The notes beneath the pieces were generated by a model. That model ran no database searches and had not been told where the DNA came from. It worked only from the letters and a program-made list of their open reading frames with translations. The translations under genes and the position numbers were made by a program. DNA of 45,876 bases from Promethearchaeia archaeon (GTDB taxonomy: Archaea > Asgardarchaeota > Lokiarchaeia > Sigyniarchaeales > SOKP01), in NCBI GenBank assembly GCA_029856105.1, contig JAHQWH010000047.1, positions 1 through 45,876 on the forward strand, in the 5' to 3' direction. Positions 26,568-34,468 of this stretch are shown piece by piece (the first letter of the stretch is position 1; each line of letters opens with the position of its first letter).

Positions 26568-28577
26568 ATGCAACAAAAATTTAACCCTAAAGATATAAAA
26601 ATTGGTCTTAAATTACCTACAATTTTGACCCCACTAAGCTCAATTATTATTCGAATGGCTTTTTTTGTAGATTATGTCTTCCCTCCTCTATTTAAAATAT
26701 TTAAAATAATTGGGCGTTTGGGTAAACTTCAAAATATTAGTTTTTTACCTGAAAATGACGTTATTAGATTAAAACAAACCCTTATAACTCTTGAAGACGG
26801 AGGAAAGTTAGCAACCGACATATATTTACCGAAAGAGATTTATAAAAAGAAAGGCAAGGGCCCTACAATTCTAATAAGACTACCTTATTGGAAAGATCGC
26901 CTTAGCATATTAGGGTATTTCTTAGCATCTAAAGGTTTTGTTTCAGTTCTCCAAGATATCCGCGGCACTGCGCAATCGAGCGATTATAGTACTAATTCGA
27001 TATACATGTATGAACGACAAGATGGTTTAGAAGTTCTACGTTGGATCACTAAACGATTTTGGCATAATGGAAAAGTAGGGATGTGGGGATTGTCTTATTT
27101 GGGCATAACACAATTAGCGGTATCTTGGAATAACGAAAATTTACTTACTTGTTTAAGTCCAATTCACAGTTCTTTTTCAAATGTTTTTTGGCATCCTGGA
27201 GGTTTGTATCCGATTGGTTTGTCAGGATCTCTTTATTTAATCATGAATTCAACCTCAAGCATGAAAAAACTAACAACTATGGATTTTGATCAGTGGGATA
27301 AAGATGGATATTACAAACAATTGTTTTTTAATCCCTCAATTAGCTTATATAACGAACCTATAGACTCAAAAATACCAAAATTATCGGATATGGCAAGCAT
27401 AGAAGGAGCTAAATACTTGATGAAGATTATGAATCGAGTCTATAAAACGGATGTAGATGTTTCTAAAAAGGACGATGGCTCGTTCGCTAAGTTGATAAAG
27501 GAAGTGTTCTATGAGAGAAAACTATTTCACAATCACGAATTATCCCCATATGGATTTGGACTTGATTATAAATTTAATACGCCCATACTGTTTATTGGGG
27601 GTTGGTACGACATGTTTATTGAACACATGGTACGAGACGCGAAGTTAATACAAGAGAAGGCTCCAGAATTTTTTAAAGAGAATTTTAAGATGATCATTGG
27701 CCCTTGGACACACATGAATATGGATAAATTATTTATTAAGCCATTAAAGTACGCCCATTTAAAAGATGATTTCAGGTTTTTTAAAAATATCCTTCCATTT
27801 TGGTGGTATGAATCTTGGTTAAAAGGAGAAGAGGCAGATTTTTCAAAACTACCTCCATTACAAGTATTTGTGTTAAATAAAAACATTTGGAGAGGTTTTA
27901 AAAAGTGGCCGCCTTCTTCCAATGAATTTAAATTATACTTACATTCTAATGGGAAAAGTAATAGCCTTTACGGAGATGGTTTCCTTTCAAAAAACGAACC
28001 GAAAGAAGAACCGCCCGATAGATATAATTTCGATCCTACTAATCCTGTGATTACAAAAGGGGGACGAAATCTTTTTCTCTTAAGCGGCCCTCAAGATCAG
28101 ACTAACATTGAAAAGCGTGATGATGTATTAATATACACTTCAAAAACGCTCGAAAAAGGGATAGAAATTATCGGTGAGGTCAAAATGGTCCTTTTTGCTT
28201 CTACCACCGTACGGGATACAGATTTTATGGTTAAGCTAGTTGACGTCTACCCTAATGGAAAAACTTCAATAAATGTTATAGATTCTGGCGTAAGAGGTCG
28301 CTTTCTTAATGGCGATTTGAACGAACCTAAACTCATCAAACCAAATAAAATAAATAAATACGAATTCGCTATTGGTTCAATTGGTATCTATTTCCCAAAA
28401 AACCACAAAATACGCTTAGAAATAACTTCGAGCAATTTCCCCCGATTCGACGTAAATTCCAATCTTGCAGGGGTACAAAATGAGAATGGGTACAAGGTTG
28501 CTACACAAACCATATATCACGATAAAGTTAATCAATCACATGTAATCCTTCCCGTTTTTTCTAATGAAAAACAATAA
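26568..28577 (+). CDS. CocE/NonD-family (X-Pro dipeptidyl-peptidase-like, S15) hydrolase
   Basis: 669 residues. The alpha/beta-hydrolase nucleophile is S176 in GMWGLSYLG; the acid is the Asp of FIGGWYDMF and the base the His of GPWTHMN. The oxyanion region is LQDIRGTAQS. A C-terminal jelly-roll domain (about residues 440-665) completes the CocE architecture. The N-terminal ~55 residues are hydrophobic and Pro-rich with a possible membrane-associated helix (20-45), which is an addition to the standard family form. Such enzymes cleave acyl esters or X-Pro peptides. It follows the ferredoxin gene by 49 bp and is probably the last gene of the operon. Confidence 0.88.
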   Translation: MQQKFNPKDIKIGLKLPTILTPLSSIIIRMAFFVDYVFPPLFKIFKIIGRLGKLQNISFLPENDVIRLKQTLITLEDGGKLATDIYLPKEIYKKKGKGPTILIRLPYWKDRLSILGYFLASKGFVSVLQDIRGTAQSSDYSTNSIYMYERQDGLEVLRWITKRFWHNGKVGMWGLSYLGITQLAVSWNNENLLTCLSPIHSSFSNVFWHPGGLYPIGLSGSLYLIMNSTSSMKKLTTMDFDQWDKDGYYKQLFFNPSISLYNEPIDSKIPKLSDMASIEGAKYLMKIMNRVYKTDVDVSKKDDGSFAKLIKEVFYERKLFHNHELSPYGFGLDYKFNTPILFIGGWYDMFIEHMVRDAKLIQEKAPEFFKENFKMIIGPWTHMNMDKLFIKPLKYAHLKDDFRFFKNILPFWWYESWLKGEEADFSKLPPLQVFVLNKNIWRGFKKWPPSSNEFKLYLHSNGKSNSLYGDGFLSKNEPKEEPPDRYNFDPTNPVITKGGRNLFLLSGPQDQTNIEKRDDVLIYTSKTLEKGIEIIGEVKMVLFASTTVRDTDFMVKLVDVYPNGKTSINVIDSGVRGRFLNGDLNEPKLIKPNKINKYEFAIGSIGIYFPKNHKIRLEITSSNFPRFDVNSNLAGVQNENGYKVATQTIYHDKVNQSHVILPVFSNEKQ

Positions 28578-28650
28578 TAATTACACCTTCACCTAAGAAG
28601 AAAGGCTACAGAATAAGAATATTGTAGAAGCTTTTCTACAAATAAAGCAT

Positions 28651-29448
28651 TTATTTTAATTTAACTATATCAGCCGTCTTATATAAATACATGAAATAAA
28701 AATTGCTAGCGGGTCCAAAAGCGATATGATCGGCCATAACACCAAAATAAGATAATTTTTTAAAAATATCTTGTGTCAGAATTATAAAGGCATCTTCCCC
28801 TTCGTCCATTACCACGCTAGTTCCAAAAACTTGATCACGGGAACGAATTTCAGCGATTTGAGCGTATTTTTCAAGGATTTCTTTAAATTTTTTATCCTTT
28901 ATTATTACTTCTTCAACTAATAATCTAATATCTGTGACTCCTCGAGCTCTTGCTTTTTTTATTTCCTCGTAAAACAAATCTAAAAATTCGAAATCCTGTG
29001 CGACAAGGTATAGGGCCATTTTTGCTGAATTTATTAAAGTTAAAGCTCTATTAATACAAACATCTCTTCCCCGGTGAATATATAAAGCAACTTTTATCGG
29101 TGTATCGTGAGATTCGTAAATGGGGGTAAGCTCACGAATAATTGTGTCTGAATATCCGTCAAAACTATCGCTGTATTGTTTTTTTGCGATTACCAACGCT
29201 TCATCAGGGCTTTTTGCGAAATATCTCGACGGTCTTGATTCTTCCTCTTTTAAGATCCACATTTTATCCTTTTCTAATTGAGTTAAAATGTTATAAATTC
29301 GAGAATATGGAACTCTTGAGGCTTCAGAAAGCTCTCTCGCGTCCATAGGCCCTTTTGAGATTAAAGTTAAATATATTGCTATCTCGTAATCCGTTAAACC
29401 AATCGAACGTAGAGATTCTTTAACGTTCTCGGGAGTTTCATGTGACAT
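28651..29448 (-). CDS. TrmB-family transcriptional regulator
   Basis: 265 residues. The N-terminal winged helix (about 10-80) reads LRSIGLTDYEIAIYLTLISK, then the recognition part RELSEASRVPYSRIYNILTQ and a wing with RPSRYFAKSP. The remaining ~185 residues match the TrmB-type PLD-like effector domain. Family members sense sugars or other metabolites and act as repressors or activators. The gene faces the CocE operon and has a xylulokinase gene behind it. The 10-bp tandem repeat at 29532-29551, just upstream of its start, is a candidate autoregulatory site. Confidence 0.85.
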   Translation of the reverse strand: MSHETPENVKESLRSIGLTDYEIAIYLTLISKGPMDARELSEASRVPYSRIYNILTQLEKDKMWILKEEESRPSRYFAKSPDEALVIAKKQYSDSFDGYSDTIIRELTPIYESHDTPIKVALYIHRGRDVCINRALTLINSAKMALYLVAQDFEFLDLFYEEIKKARARGVTDIRLLVEEVIIKDKKFKEILEKYAQIAEIRSRDQVFGTSVVMDEGEDAFIILTQDIFKKLSYFGVMADHIAFGPASNFYFMYLYKTADIVKLK

Positions 29449-29531
29449 TTTTTTACACCATTAACCAAAATCGTGTAATTTAAGAGATTTTGGGCACTTA
29501 AAAGAATTTTGTTAATTAATAAATTAATAAA

Positions 29532-29551
29532 TATTTCATACTATTTCATAC
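29532..29551. repeat. 10-bp tandem repeat upstream of the TrmB-type gene
   Basis: TATTTCATAC occurs twice head to tail and the third unit begins as TAT. It lies 84-103 bp upstream of the regulator's start. One helical turn of spacing fits a pair of protein-binding sites, but the function is unproven. Confidence 0.4.
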
Positions 29552-29570
29552 TATATTTTTTTTTTTCTTT

Positions 29571-29618
29571 TTACCCTTGCGGGGTAAGTCGTTTTGCGAC
29601 TAGAATTTTCTCGCAAAA
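29571..29618. repeat. Cluster of hairpins with two mutually exclusive stems
   Basis: Three inverted repeats are packed here. TTACCC (29571-29576) pairs with GGGTAA (29582-29587). AGTCG (29587-29591) pairs with CGACT (29597-29601). TTTTGCGA (29592-29599) pairs perfectly with TCGCAAAA (29611-29618). The last two compete for the same bases. A run of T lies on the left side. Neither strand gives a simple intrinsic terminator layout for a neighbouring gene. It could be a regulatory leader, or an end of a decayed element. Confidence 0.45.
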
Positions 29619-29680
29619 GTCATTCTTTATGATAATATTAGATTTAAAATGATTTTTTGACAAACATTGGCTAAGCAAAG

Positions 29681-29824
29681 TCATCCACCTCCGTTGTCAT
29701 CTTGGGGGATGAAATTGATGACTGCAACAGAGATGATTGTAGTAAAAGTAATAACCAGTGCTATGATAATAATGGCAATGAATATTTTTTTATTTCTTTT
29801 ATTTTCCAGAATTTTTAAAGGCAT
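29681..29824 (-). CDS. Short single-pass membrane peptide (candidate)
   Basis: A 47-residue frame from an ATG at 29824. It has a basic N-terminus (PLKILENKRNKK), a long hydrophobic stretch IFIAIIIIALVITFTTIISV, and a short tail ending DDNGGG. The charge distribution fits a membrane protein with the N-terminus inside. No ribosome-binding site is visible; a leaderless message is possible. A plus-strand frame through the same bases is less protein-like. The other parts of the 29449-29906 gap hold only the repeats listed separately. Confidence 0.4.
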   Translation of the reverse strand: MPLKILENKRNKKIFIAIIIIALVITFTTIISVAVINFIPQDDNGGG

Positions 29825-29906
29825 ATTTAAAACATTTTTATTATGTTAATTGATAAAATTTGTAGTAAACATAAAGAAACATAGAATCTTAAACTTATTT
29901 TTTTTA

Positions 29907-31535
29907 TCAATCAAAATACTTTTTAACGAATTCTTGGCGATAAATTTCCGGATTTTCAGAGTTTTTCAAGATAAAGTCCTCATATCTACCATAAATTTTA
30001 AGCATATCGTCGTATAATTGTCTACAAGCTTCTGTTGGTTTTATGACTTCAATACCTTTAATGTATAAAAACTGTTTCACTAAATCGGACCATTCCTTTT
30101 TAACATTGATTGAATCATAATAAGATTTAGCGCTTCTAAAAGCAGCGCCTATGGCTGCAGAATCAGGGACATTAAATATACGTACTTTAGTGTTAAATAT
30201 ATCTGCTGCTACTTGTAAGATTTCTCGATTTGCAGATGCTCCTCCAGTTGCATAAATCTCTTCAGGCTTTTCACCAATCCATTTTGAGTGTAATCTCATA
30301 GACAAGAATTGAGCCTCGATAATTGCTCTAACATTTCCTTCTAAATCTTTATCATCGAATCCAAACCGGTATACTTTAGGTTGCAATACAAACGGGACGA
30401 TCTCAGGAAAAAAATAAGGGAGCATTATTTTCCCATAATTACCACAAGGTGTTTTTTTTAAAATCGCTGAAAAATCCTTCCAAGTAAGGTTGTAATTATT
30501 TTTAACCTTCTCTCTTGCTAAAGAACCATTTTTGTAGCAGATTAGGCTCATATAATCGCCTGTGGGCGCTCCAAAAACGTGTCCCTCGCCCTTCAAATCA
30601 AAATGTAAGTTCTTCATATAACTAAAATATGTATCGCTTGTCCCTAAACTAATCGCAACTTTACCTTTTTCTGTAAGACCAACTCCAATTAGGCTATTGG
30701 GATTATCTCCCGACCACGCGATTAGGATAGTTTCTGGAGAAAAACCAAATCTTTCTACAAAATAAGGAGATATTTTTCCTATGACATCGTAAGAATTGAC
30801 AAGGGACGGTAATTTTTGTCGTAAATTCAGAGCAGTAGCGTTTAAAGCTTTATCGTCCCATTGTTTAGTTCTAATGTTCATTAAATTCATACCTGCTCCA
30901 TCCCCATGGTCGATTGGTGAATTTTTACCTAGTAATACTGAAGATAGAAAAGAGCTTACGAGATGAATCGTTGAAGTTTGAATATAATCGTCGTAATTTT
31001 GTTCGTAAAATTTTCTGATTTGCGGTCCAGAAAATCTCTCAAAAGTATTTGAACCAGTTATACTTATTGTAGGTTCTAATCCTCCTAATTCAAGACGAAT
31101 CTCTTCGCATTGCTTGGTTGTGCTTGAATCCATCCAGATTGGACTAGTTTCTCTTGTAAAGACTTTCTGTAATTGATTTACTAAAGATTTTTTAGAATCT
31201 AAATTTTTTAGAGTTGTTTCGAAAGAATTGTTTAAATAAACCGTTCCATGTTGCTGACCTGAACCAGAAATTGCTTTTATTTCGTTCAAAGGTAAGTTTT
31301 TTTGAACAAGCGCTTTAAATAATAATTCTAAAGCTTCTACCCACATTAATGGATTCGAATGAACAACTTTACCGCCATTCGAAGTAAAAACGCCATTTTG
31401 GGTGTTATAATGTGGTAGTTCTTCGTCAAAATTAATACTGTGACTAATGATAATTTCATTTTTGCTAAGATTTATGAGAACGGCCGTTAAACTTTGAGTT
31501 GAACAATCTACACCGAGAAAATAATCCATATTCAT
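29907..31535 (-). CDS. FGGY-family carbohydrate kinase, eukaryote-type xylulokinase-like
   Basis: 542 residues (start ATG 31535, or 31529 two codons later). The ATPase phosphate-1 motif is GVDCSTQSLTAVLI. Other landmarks are ISGSGQQHGTVYL, SPIWMDSSTT, the catalytic Asp in DHGDGAGMNLMN, WSGDNPNSLIGVGL with SLGTSDTYF, and the FGGY-C region ATGGASANREIL. The WMDSST, GDNPxSL and SLGTSDT combination resembles animal/yeast xylulokinase more than bacterial XylB, and the length also fits. Expected reaction: ATP-dependent phosphorylation of D-xylulose or a related sugar. The adjacent TrmB-type regulator could control it. Confidence 0.88.
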   Translation of the reverse strand: MNMDYFLGVDCSTQSLTAVLINLSKNEIIISHSINFDEELPHYNTQNGVFTSNGGKVVHSNPLMWVEALELLFKALVQKNLPLNEIKAISGSGQQHGTVYLNNSFETTLKNLDSKKSLVNQLQKVFTRETSPIWMDSSTTKQCEEIRLELGGLEPTISITGSNTFERFSGPQIRKFYEQNYDDYIQTSTIHLVSSFLSSVLLGKNSPIDHGDGAGMNLMNIRTKQWDDKALNATALNLRQKLPSLVNSYDVIGKISPYFVERFGFSPETILIAWSGDNPNSLIGVGLTEKGKVAISLGTSDTYFSYMKNLHFDLKGEGHVFGAPTGDYMSLICYKNGSLAREKVKNNYNLTWKDFSAILKKTPCGNYGKIMLPYFFPEIVPFVLQPKVYRFGFDDKDLEGNVRAIIEAQFLSMRLHSKWIGEKPEEIYATGGASANREILQVAADIFNTKVRIFNVPDSAAIGAAFRSAKSYYDSINVKKEWSDLVKQFLYIKGIEVIKPTEACRQLYDDMLKIYGRYEDFILKNSENPEIYRQEFVKKYFD

Positions 31536-31836
31536 ATTTTTTTTTTTAAATGATAGTGGTAATATTAGTAGTTAGACATATAAAAAATATGCAAATTTAT
31601 TAATTTAGTAATAATGTACTAAACATTTGATTATTTTAACAATAACAATTTTCAAATTATTATACTAGATAATACATATCGACCAAAATCGCTTTTTTTC
31701 GAAAATTTCAAGTAAAAAATAAAAATTTAAATACTAGAAAACAAAAAAATAATTAACTTAATATCACAAATAATATATAATTAAGATCATTTTAGTAATA
31801 TATTAAATATATATTTAGAAGAGGTTGAAAATTATA
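31536..31836. other. 300-bp intergenic region, no gene seen
   Basis: Very A+T-rich sequence between the divergent kinase and Lrp genes. I see TATA-like stretches (for example near 31721-31735) that may serve the Lrp gene, but no convincing frame, hairpin or repeat. Confidence 0.5.
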
Positions 31837-32256
31837 TTGGACGCAATCGATGAAAAAATCTTAGAAGAATTGAAGGTAGATAGCAGAATATCATTTAAAG
31901 ACATTTCTGAGCGAGTAGGAAAAACAGAAGCTACGGTTCGAAGGCGGGTTAATAAGTTGAAGGAGGATGGCATAATAAAAAGTTTTACTATAGAATATAG
32001 TGTCAATTCTAAACCACAAACTAGAGCCACTGTTAAAATTGAACCTGATTTTAAGGAGATGAAAAATATAATGAAAGAATTAAGAGCAATTGATGAGATT
32101 ACAGATATTTGGCGCTTAAGTGGAAATTGTGGTCTTTTCATAAAAGTGGAGATTCCTACTATTGAACAGTTTAACCCTTTAATTGAAGAGAAAATATCTG
32201 TAATCAAAGGAGTTAAGATAATGGAAACTTGTTTTATAACTGATATTATAAAATAA
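31837..32256 (+). CDS. Lrp/AsnC-family transcriptional regulator
   Basis: 139 residues from a TTG at 31837, which has GAGGT at 31821-31825; an in-frame TTG at 31825 overlaps the ribosome-binding site. The N-terminal helix-turn-helix is typical (LDAIDEKILEELKVDSRISF, then ISERVGKTEATVRRRVNKLK with the wing DGIIKSF). The C-terminal half is a RAM ligand-binding and oligomerisation domain (TRATVKIEP...ITDIWRLSGNCGLFIKVEI). Such proteins form octamers and respond to amino acids. The nearby isopropylmalate-synthase-family gene is a possible target; that is inference. Confidence 0.9.
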   Translation: MDAIDEKILEELKVDSRISFKDISERVGKTEATVRRRVNKLKEDGIIKSFTIEYSVNSKPQTRATVKIEPDFKEMKNIMKELRAIDEITDIWRLSGNCGLFIKVEIPTIEQFNPLIEEKISVIKGVKIMETCFITDIIK

Positions 32257-32448
32257 TCAGTTCTTTCAGATGTATATGTTTTTGTAATAATCAAAAATTA
32301 GAAACTTCATTACTAATTCTTTATTTGATAAATTTCTCCCATTTTTAATGCTTTGAATTTTTTAAAATTAAAATTTTTAAAAAAAAACCATTAAGTAATA
32401 AATATTATTTCCATTATTTTACTAATATCTAAAAAGTTGGAATCTAAA

Positions 32449-32934
32449 ATGGTTATTAAGAAGGGCGATATTATTAAAGTAGAATACGAAGGGCGATTAG
32501 AAGATCTAACGATATTTGATAGTACGGAACTTCAAGGGGGAAAACCAATTAAGTTTGAAGTTGGTGTTGGTTTATTAATTCGGGGTTTTGATAATTCAGT
32601 TGTGGGTAAAGAAGTTGGAGATGAATTTACTATTACTTTAAAAGCTTCTGAAGCTTATGGTGAGGTTGATCCGCAATTAATTCAAACTATTTCCAGAGAG
32701 CAACTTCCAAAAGATATTGATCCTGAACCTGGGATGATGTTGAACGCATTTGATGCTAACGGGGCACAATCTGTGATCTGGATTAAGGAGGTCGACGACG
32801 AGTTTGTAACGCTTGATATGAACCACCCAATGGCCGGAAAAACGCTAATTTTTAAAATTAAGATTCTAGAAACAGGTTGCGAACCAGATCCACCTGGCAC
32901 TCATGAATGTGGGTGTGGGTGTGAGCACAATTAA
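32449..32934 (+). CDS. SlyD-like FKBP peptidyl-prolyl isomerase with Cys/His-rich tail
   Basis: 161 residues from the ATG at 32449; a TTG at 32437 is less likely. The FKBP domain is split by an insert-in-flap chaperone domain, as in SlyD: KKGDIIKVEYEGRLEDLTIF, then VGVGLLIRGFDNSVVGKEVG, the IF domain around about 70-125 (SREQLPKDIDPEPGM), and the closing strand AGKTLIFKIKIL. The C-terminal tail GCEPDPPGTHECGCGCEHN has several Cys and His and should bind Ni2+ or other metal, parallel to bacterial SlyD. It acts as cytoplasmic folding helper with isomerase activity. Confidence 0.93.
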   Translation: MVIKKGDIIKVEYEGRLEDLTIFDSTELQGGKPIKFEVGVGLLIRGFDNSVVGKEVGDEFTITLKASEAYGEVDPQLIQTISREQLPKDIDPEPGMMLNAFDANGAQSVIWIKEVDDEFVTLDMNHPMAGKTLIFKIKILETGCEPDPPGTHECGCGCEHN

Positions 32935-33114
32935 AAAGAATAAAATTTTACCACATTTTTATTATTCAAAAATAATAATTTTAACTAATTTTAAACTAAT
33001 TAATAGTTCCCTGAAAAGAAATTAAAAATAATCTTTCTTAAAAATCAATGAACAATTTTATTTGTTTTAGATAATTTTTACTATTAATAAATTTGCCCCC
33101 ACCAGTAATCAAAG

Positions 33115-34437
33115 ATGAGCTATAAATTTACAAAAGAAGAATTAAAGGAACTTTTAATTGATTACAATAAAGTTGCTTTAAAAGAGCAAAAACTTGATCT
33201 TCCTTCTAAAGTCTGTATTTGGGACGAAACATTGAGAGATGGAGAGCAAAGTCCTACTGTTTATCTTACCTTAGAGGAAAAGATCCATTTAGCAAAATTA
33301 ATGGATGAGATAGGAGTTAAATTAATCGCAGTTGGGTTTCCAGCAGTCTCAAAAACCGAAAAGAAAATCGTTAAAGCGATAGTAAATGAAAATTGTAAAA
33401 ATGCTACTATCCTTGGAATTGCTCGTCCAAAGAAGGAAGATATTAATGCGTGTATCGATGTAGATCTTAAAGAAATCGTAATTTTCATGCCAATTTCTCC
33501 AATTTTTAGGAAAACTTTAAAGCAAACACCTGAGCAACAACTAGAAATGATCGAAGAAGCCATTCATTACGCGAAAGACAACGGATTTAAAGTCAATTGG
33601 GTTTCAGAAGATGGCACTAGATGCGATTTTAATCATTTGATAAATGTTTTCAAAACGGCAATAGCAGCCGGGGCAGAAAGGATCGTTCTTGGAGACACAG
33701 TAGGAGTTTTAACGCCACTTTCTACTTCGTATTTGATTAAGCGAATAAAAAATGACGTTATAAAACCACAAAAAAAAGAAATTCCTATGGGTATTCACAC
33801 GCACAACGATTTTGGCTTAGCGGTTGCTAATACTATTACTGGCGTATTTGAGGGATGCACTTATCCACATACCTGTATAAATGGTTACGGCGAAAGAGCA
33901 GGAAATGCCGCTTTAGAAGAGGTTGCTACGAATCTTGAACGGATAGGTATTAAAACAGGTATAGATTTGACAAAATTACCAGAATTAAGTGAAATTTGCG
34001 AGAAATATTTTTGCCAACCATTAGCCCTAAACAAGGCCATCGTAGGTGAACACGCCTTTAGTCACGAAAGCGGACTTCACATTGCTGCAATTTTAGCACA
34101 CCCATTAACATATGAACCAATAAACCCCCATATAGTAGGCCGAAGAAGAAAGTTCTATTTAGGGAAATTCTCAGGGTCTAAATCAATATTAAACGCACTA
34201 AAACAAAAAATTAAGGTTTTAGATTTAGATATTCCAGATGAAATTATTAAGCGAATTGTTTTAGAAGTGAAAAAGAAACACGAAGAGACGTCTAAGAAGG
34301 AATTAAGAAAGTCGTTTAAGATAATAAAGCAAGAATTAGAGAAAGTTACAAAAGGAGTCGGGGATAAAGAGTTCTTCGAAATTGTAAATAAATACGCTCA
34401 ACCATACGTTCCTGACGAATTTAAGCCAAAAATTTAG
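33115..34437 (+). CDS. DRE-TIM acyltransferase, 2-isopropylmalate/homocitrate synthase family
   Basis: 440 residues. The TIM barrel begins with WDETLRDGEQSPTVYLTLEE, the DRE-TIM signature with catalytic Arg and metal Asp. The metal-site HTHNDFGLAVAN and the Gly-rich NGYGERAGNAALEE follow. The communication subdomain is near 300-360 (HAFSHESGLHIAAIL). The C-terminal LeuA allosteric domain is absent; only a Lys/Glu-rich tail remains, so feedback by leucine is unlikely in the usual way. The enzyme condenses acetyl-CoA with a 2-oxo acid; the exact substrate (2-oxoisovalerate, 2-oxoglutarate or pyruvate) cannot be set from motifs alone. Confidence 0.88.
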   Translation: MSYKFTKEELKELLIDYNKVALKEQKLDLPSKVCIWDETLRDGEQSPTVYLTLEEKIHLAKLMDEIGVKLIAVGFPAVSKTEKKIVKAIVNENCKNATILGIARPKKEDINACIDVDLKEIVIFMPISPIFRKTLKQTPEQQLEMIEEAIHYAKDNGFKVNWVSEDGTRCDFNHLINVFKTAIAAGAERIVLGDTVGVLTPLSTSYLIKRIKNDVIKPQKKEIPMGIHTHNDFGLAVANTITGVFEGCTYPHTCINGYGERAGNAALEEVATNLERIGIKTGIDLTKLPELSEICEKYFCQPLALNKAIVGEHAFSHESGLHIAAILAHPLTYEPINPHIVGRRRKFYLGKFSGSKSILNALKQKIKVLDLDIPDEIIKRIVLEVKKKHEETSKKELRKSFKIIKQELEKVTKGVGDKEFFEIVNKYAQPYVPDEFKPKI

Positions 34438-34468
34438 AATTTAATGAATATAAACCTTACTCTGCTTT

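Noticed and set aside
29571..29618. Intrinsic terminator for a neighbouring gene
   Set aside because: The T run is on the wrong side of the hairpins for a plus-strand transcript, and on the minus strand the stems are followed by A, not U.
29667..29849. Plus-strand 60-residue frame in the 29.5-29.9 kb gap
   Set aside because: The minus-strand frame through the same bases has an ATG start and a typical basic-then-hydrophobic membrane layout; the plus frame needs a TTG and has no such pattern.
31815..32294. 159-residue minus-strand frame over the Lrp gene
   Set aside because: Low-complexity Ser/Ile/Phe-rich translation; the plus strand encodes a clear Lrp/AsnC protein.
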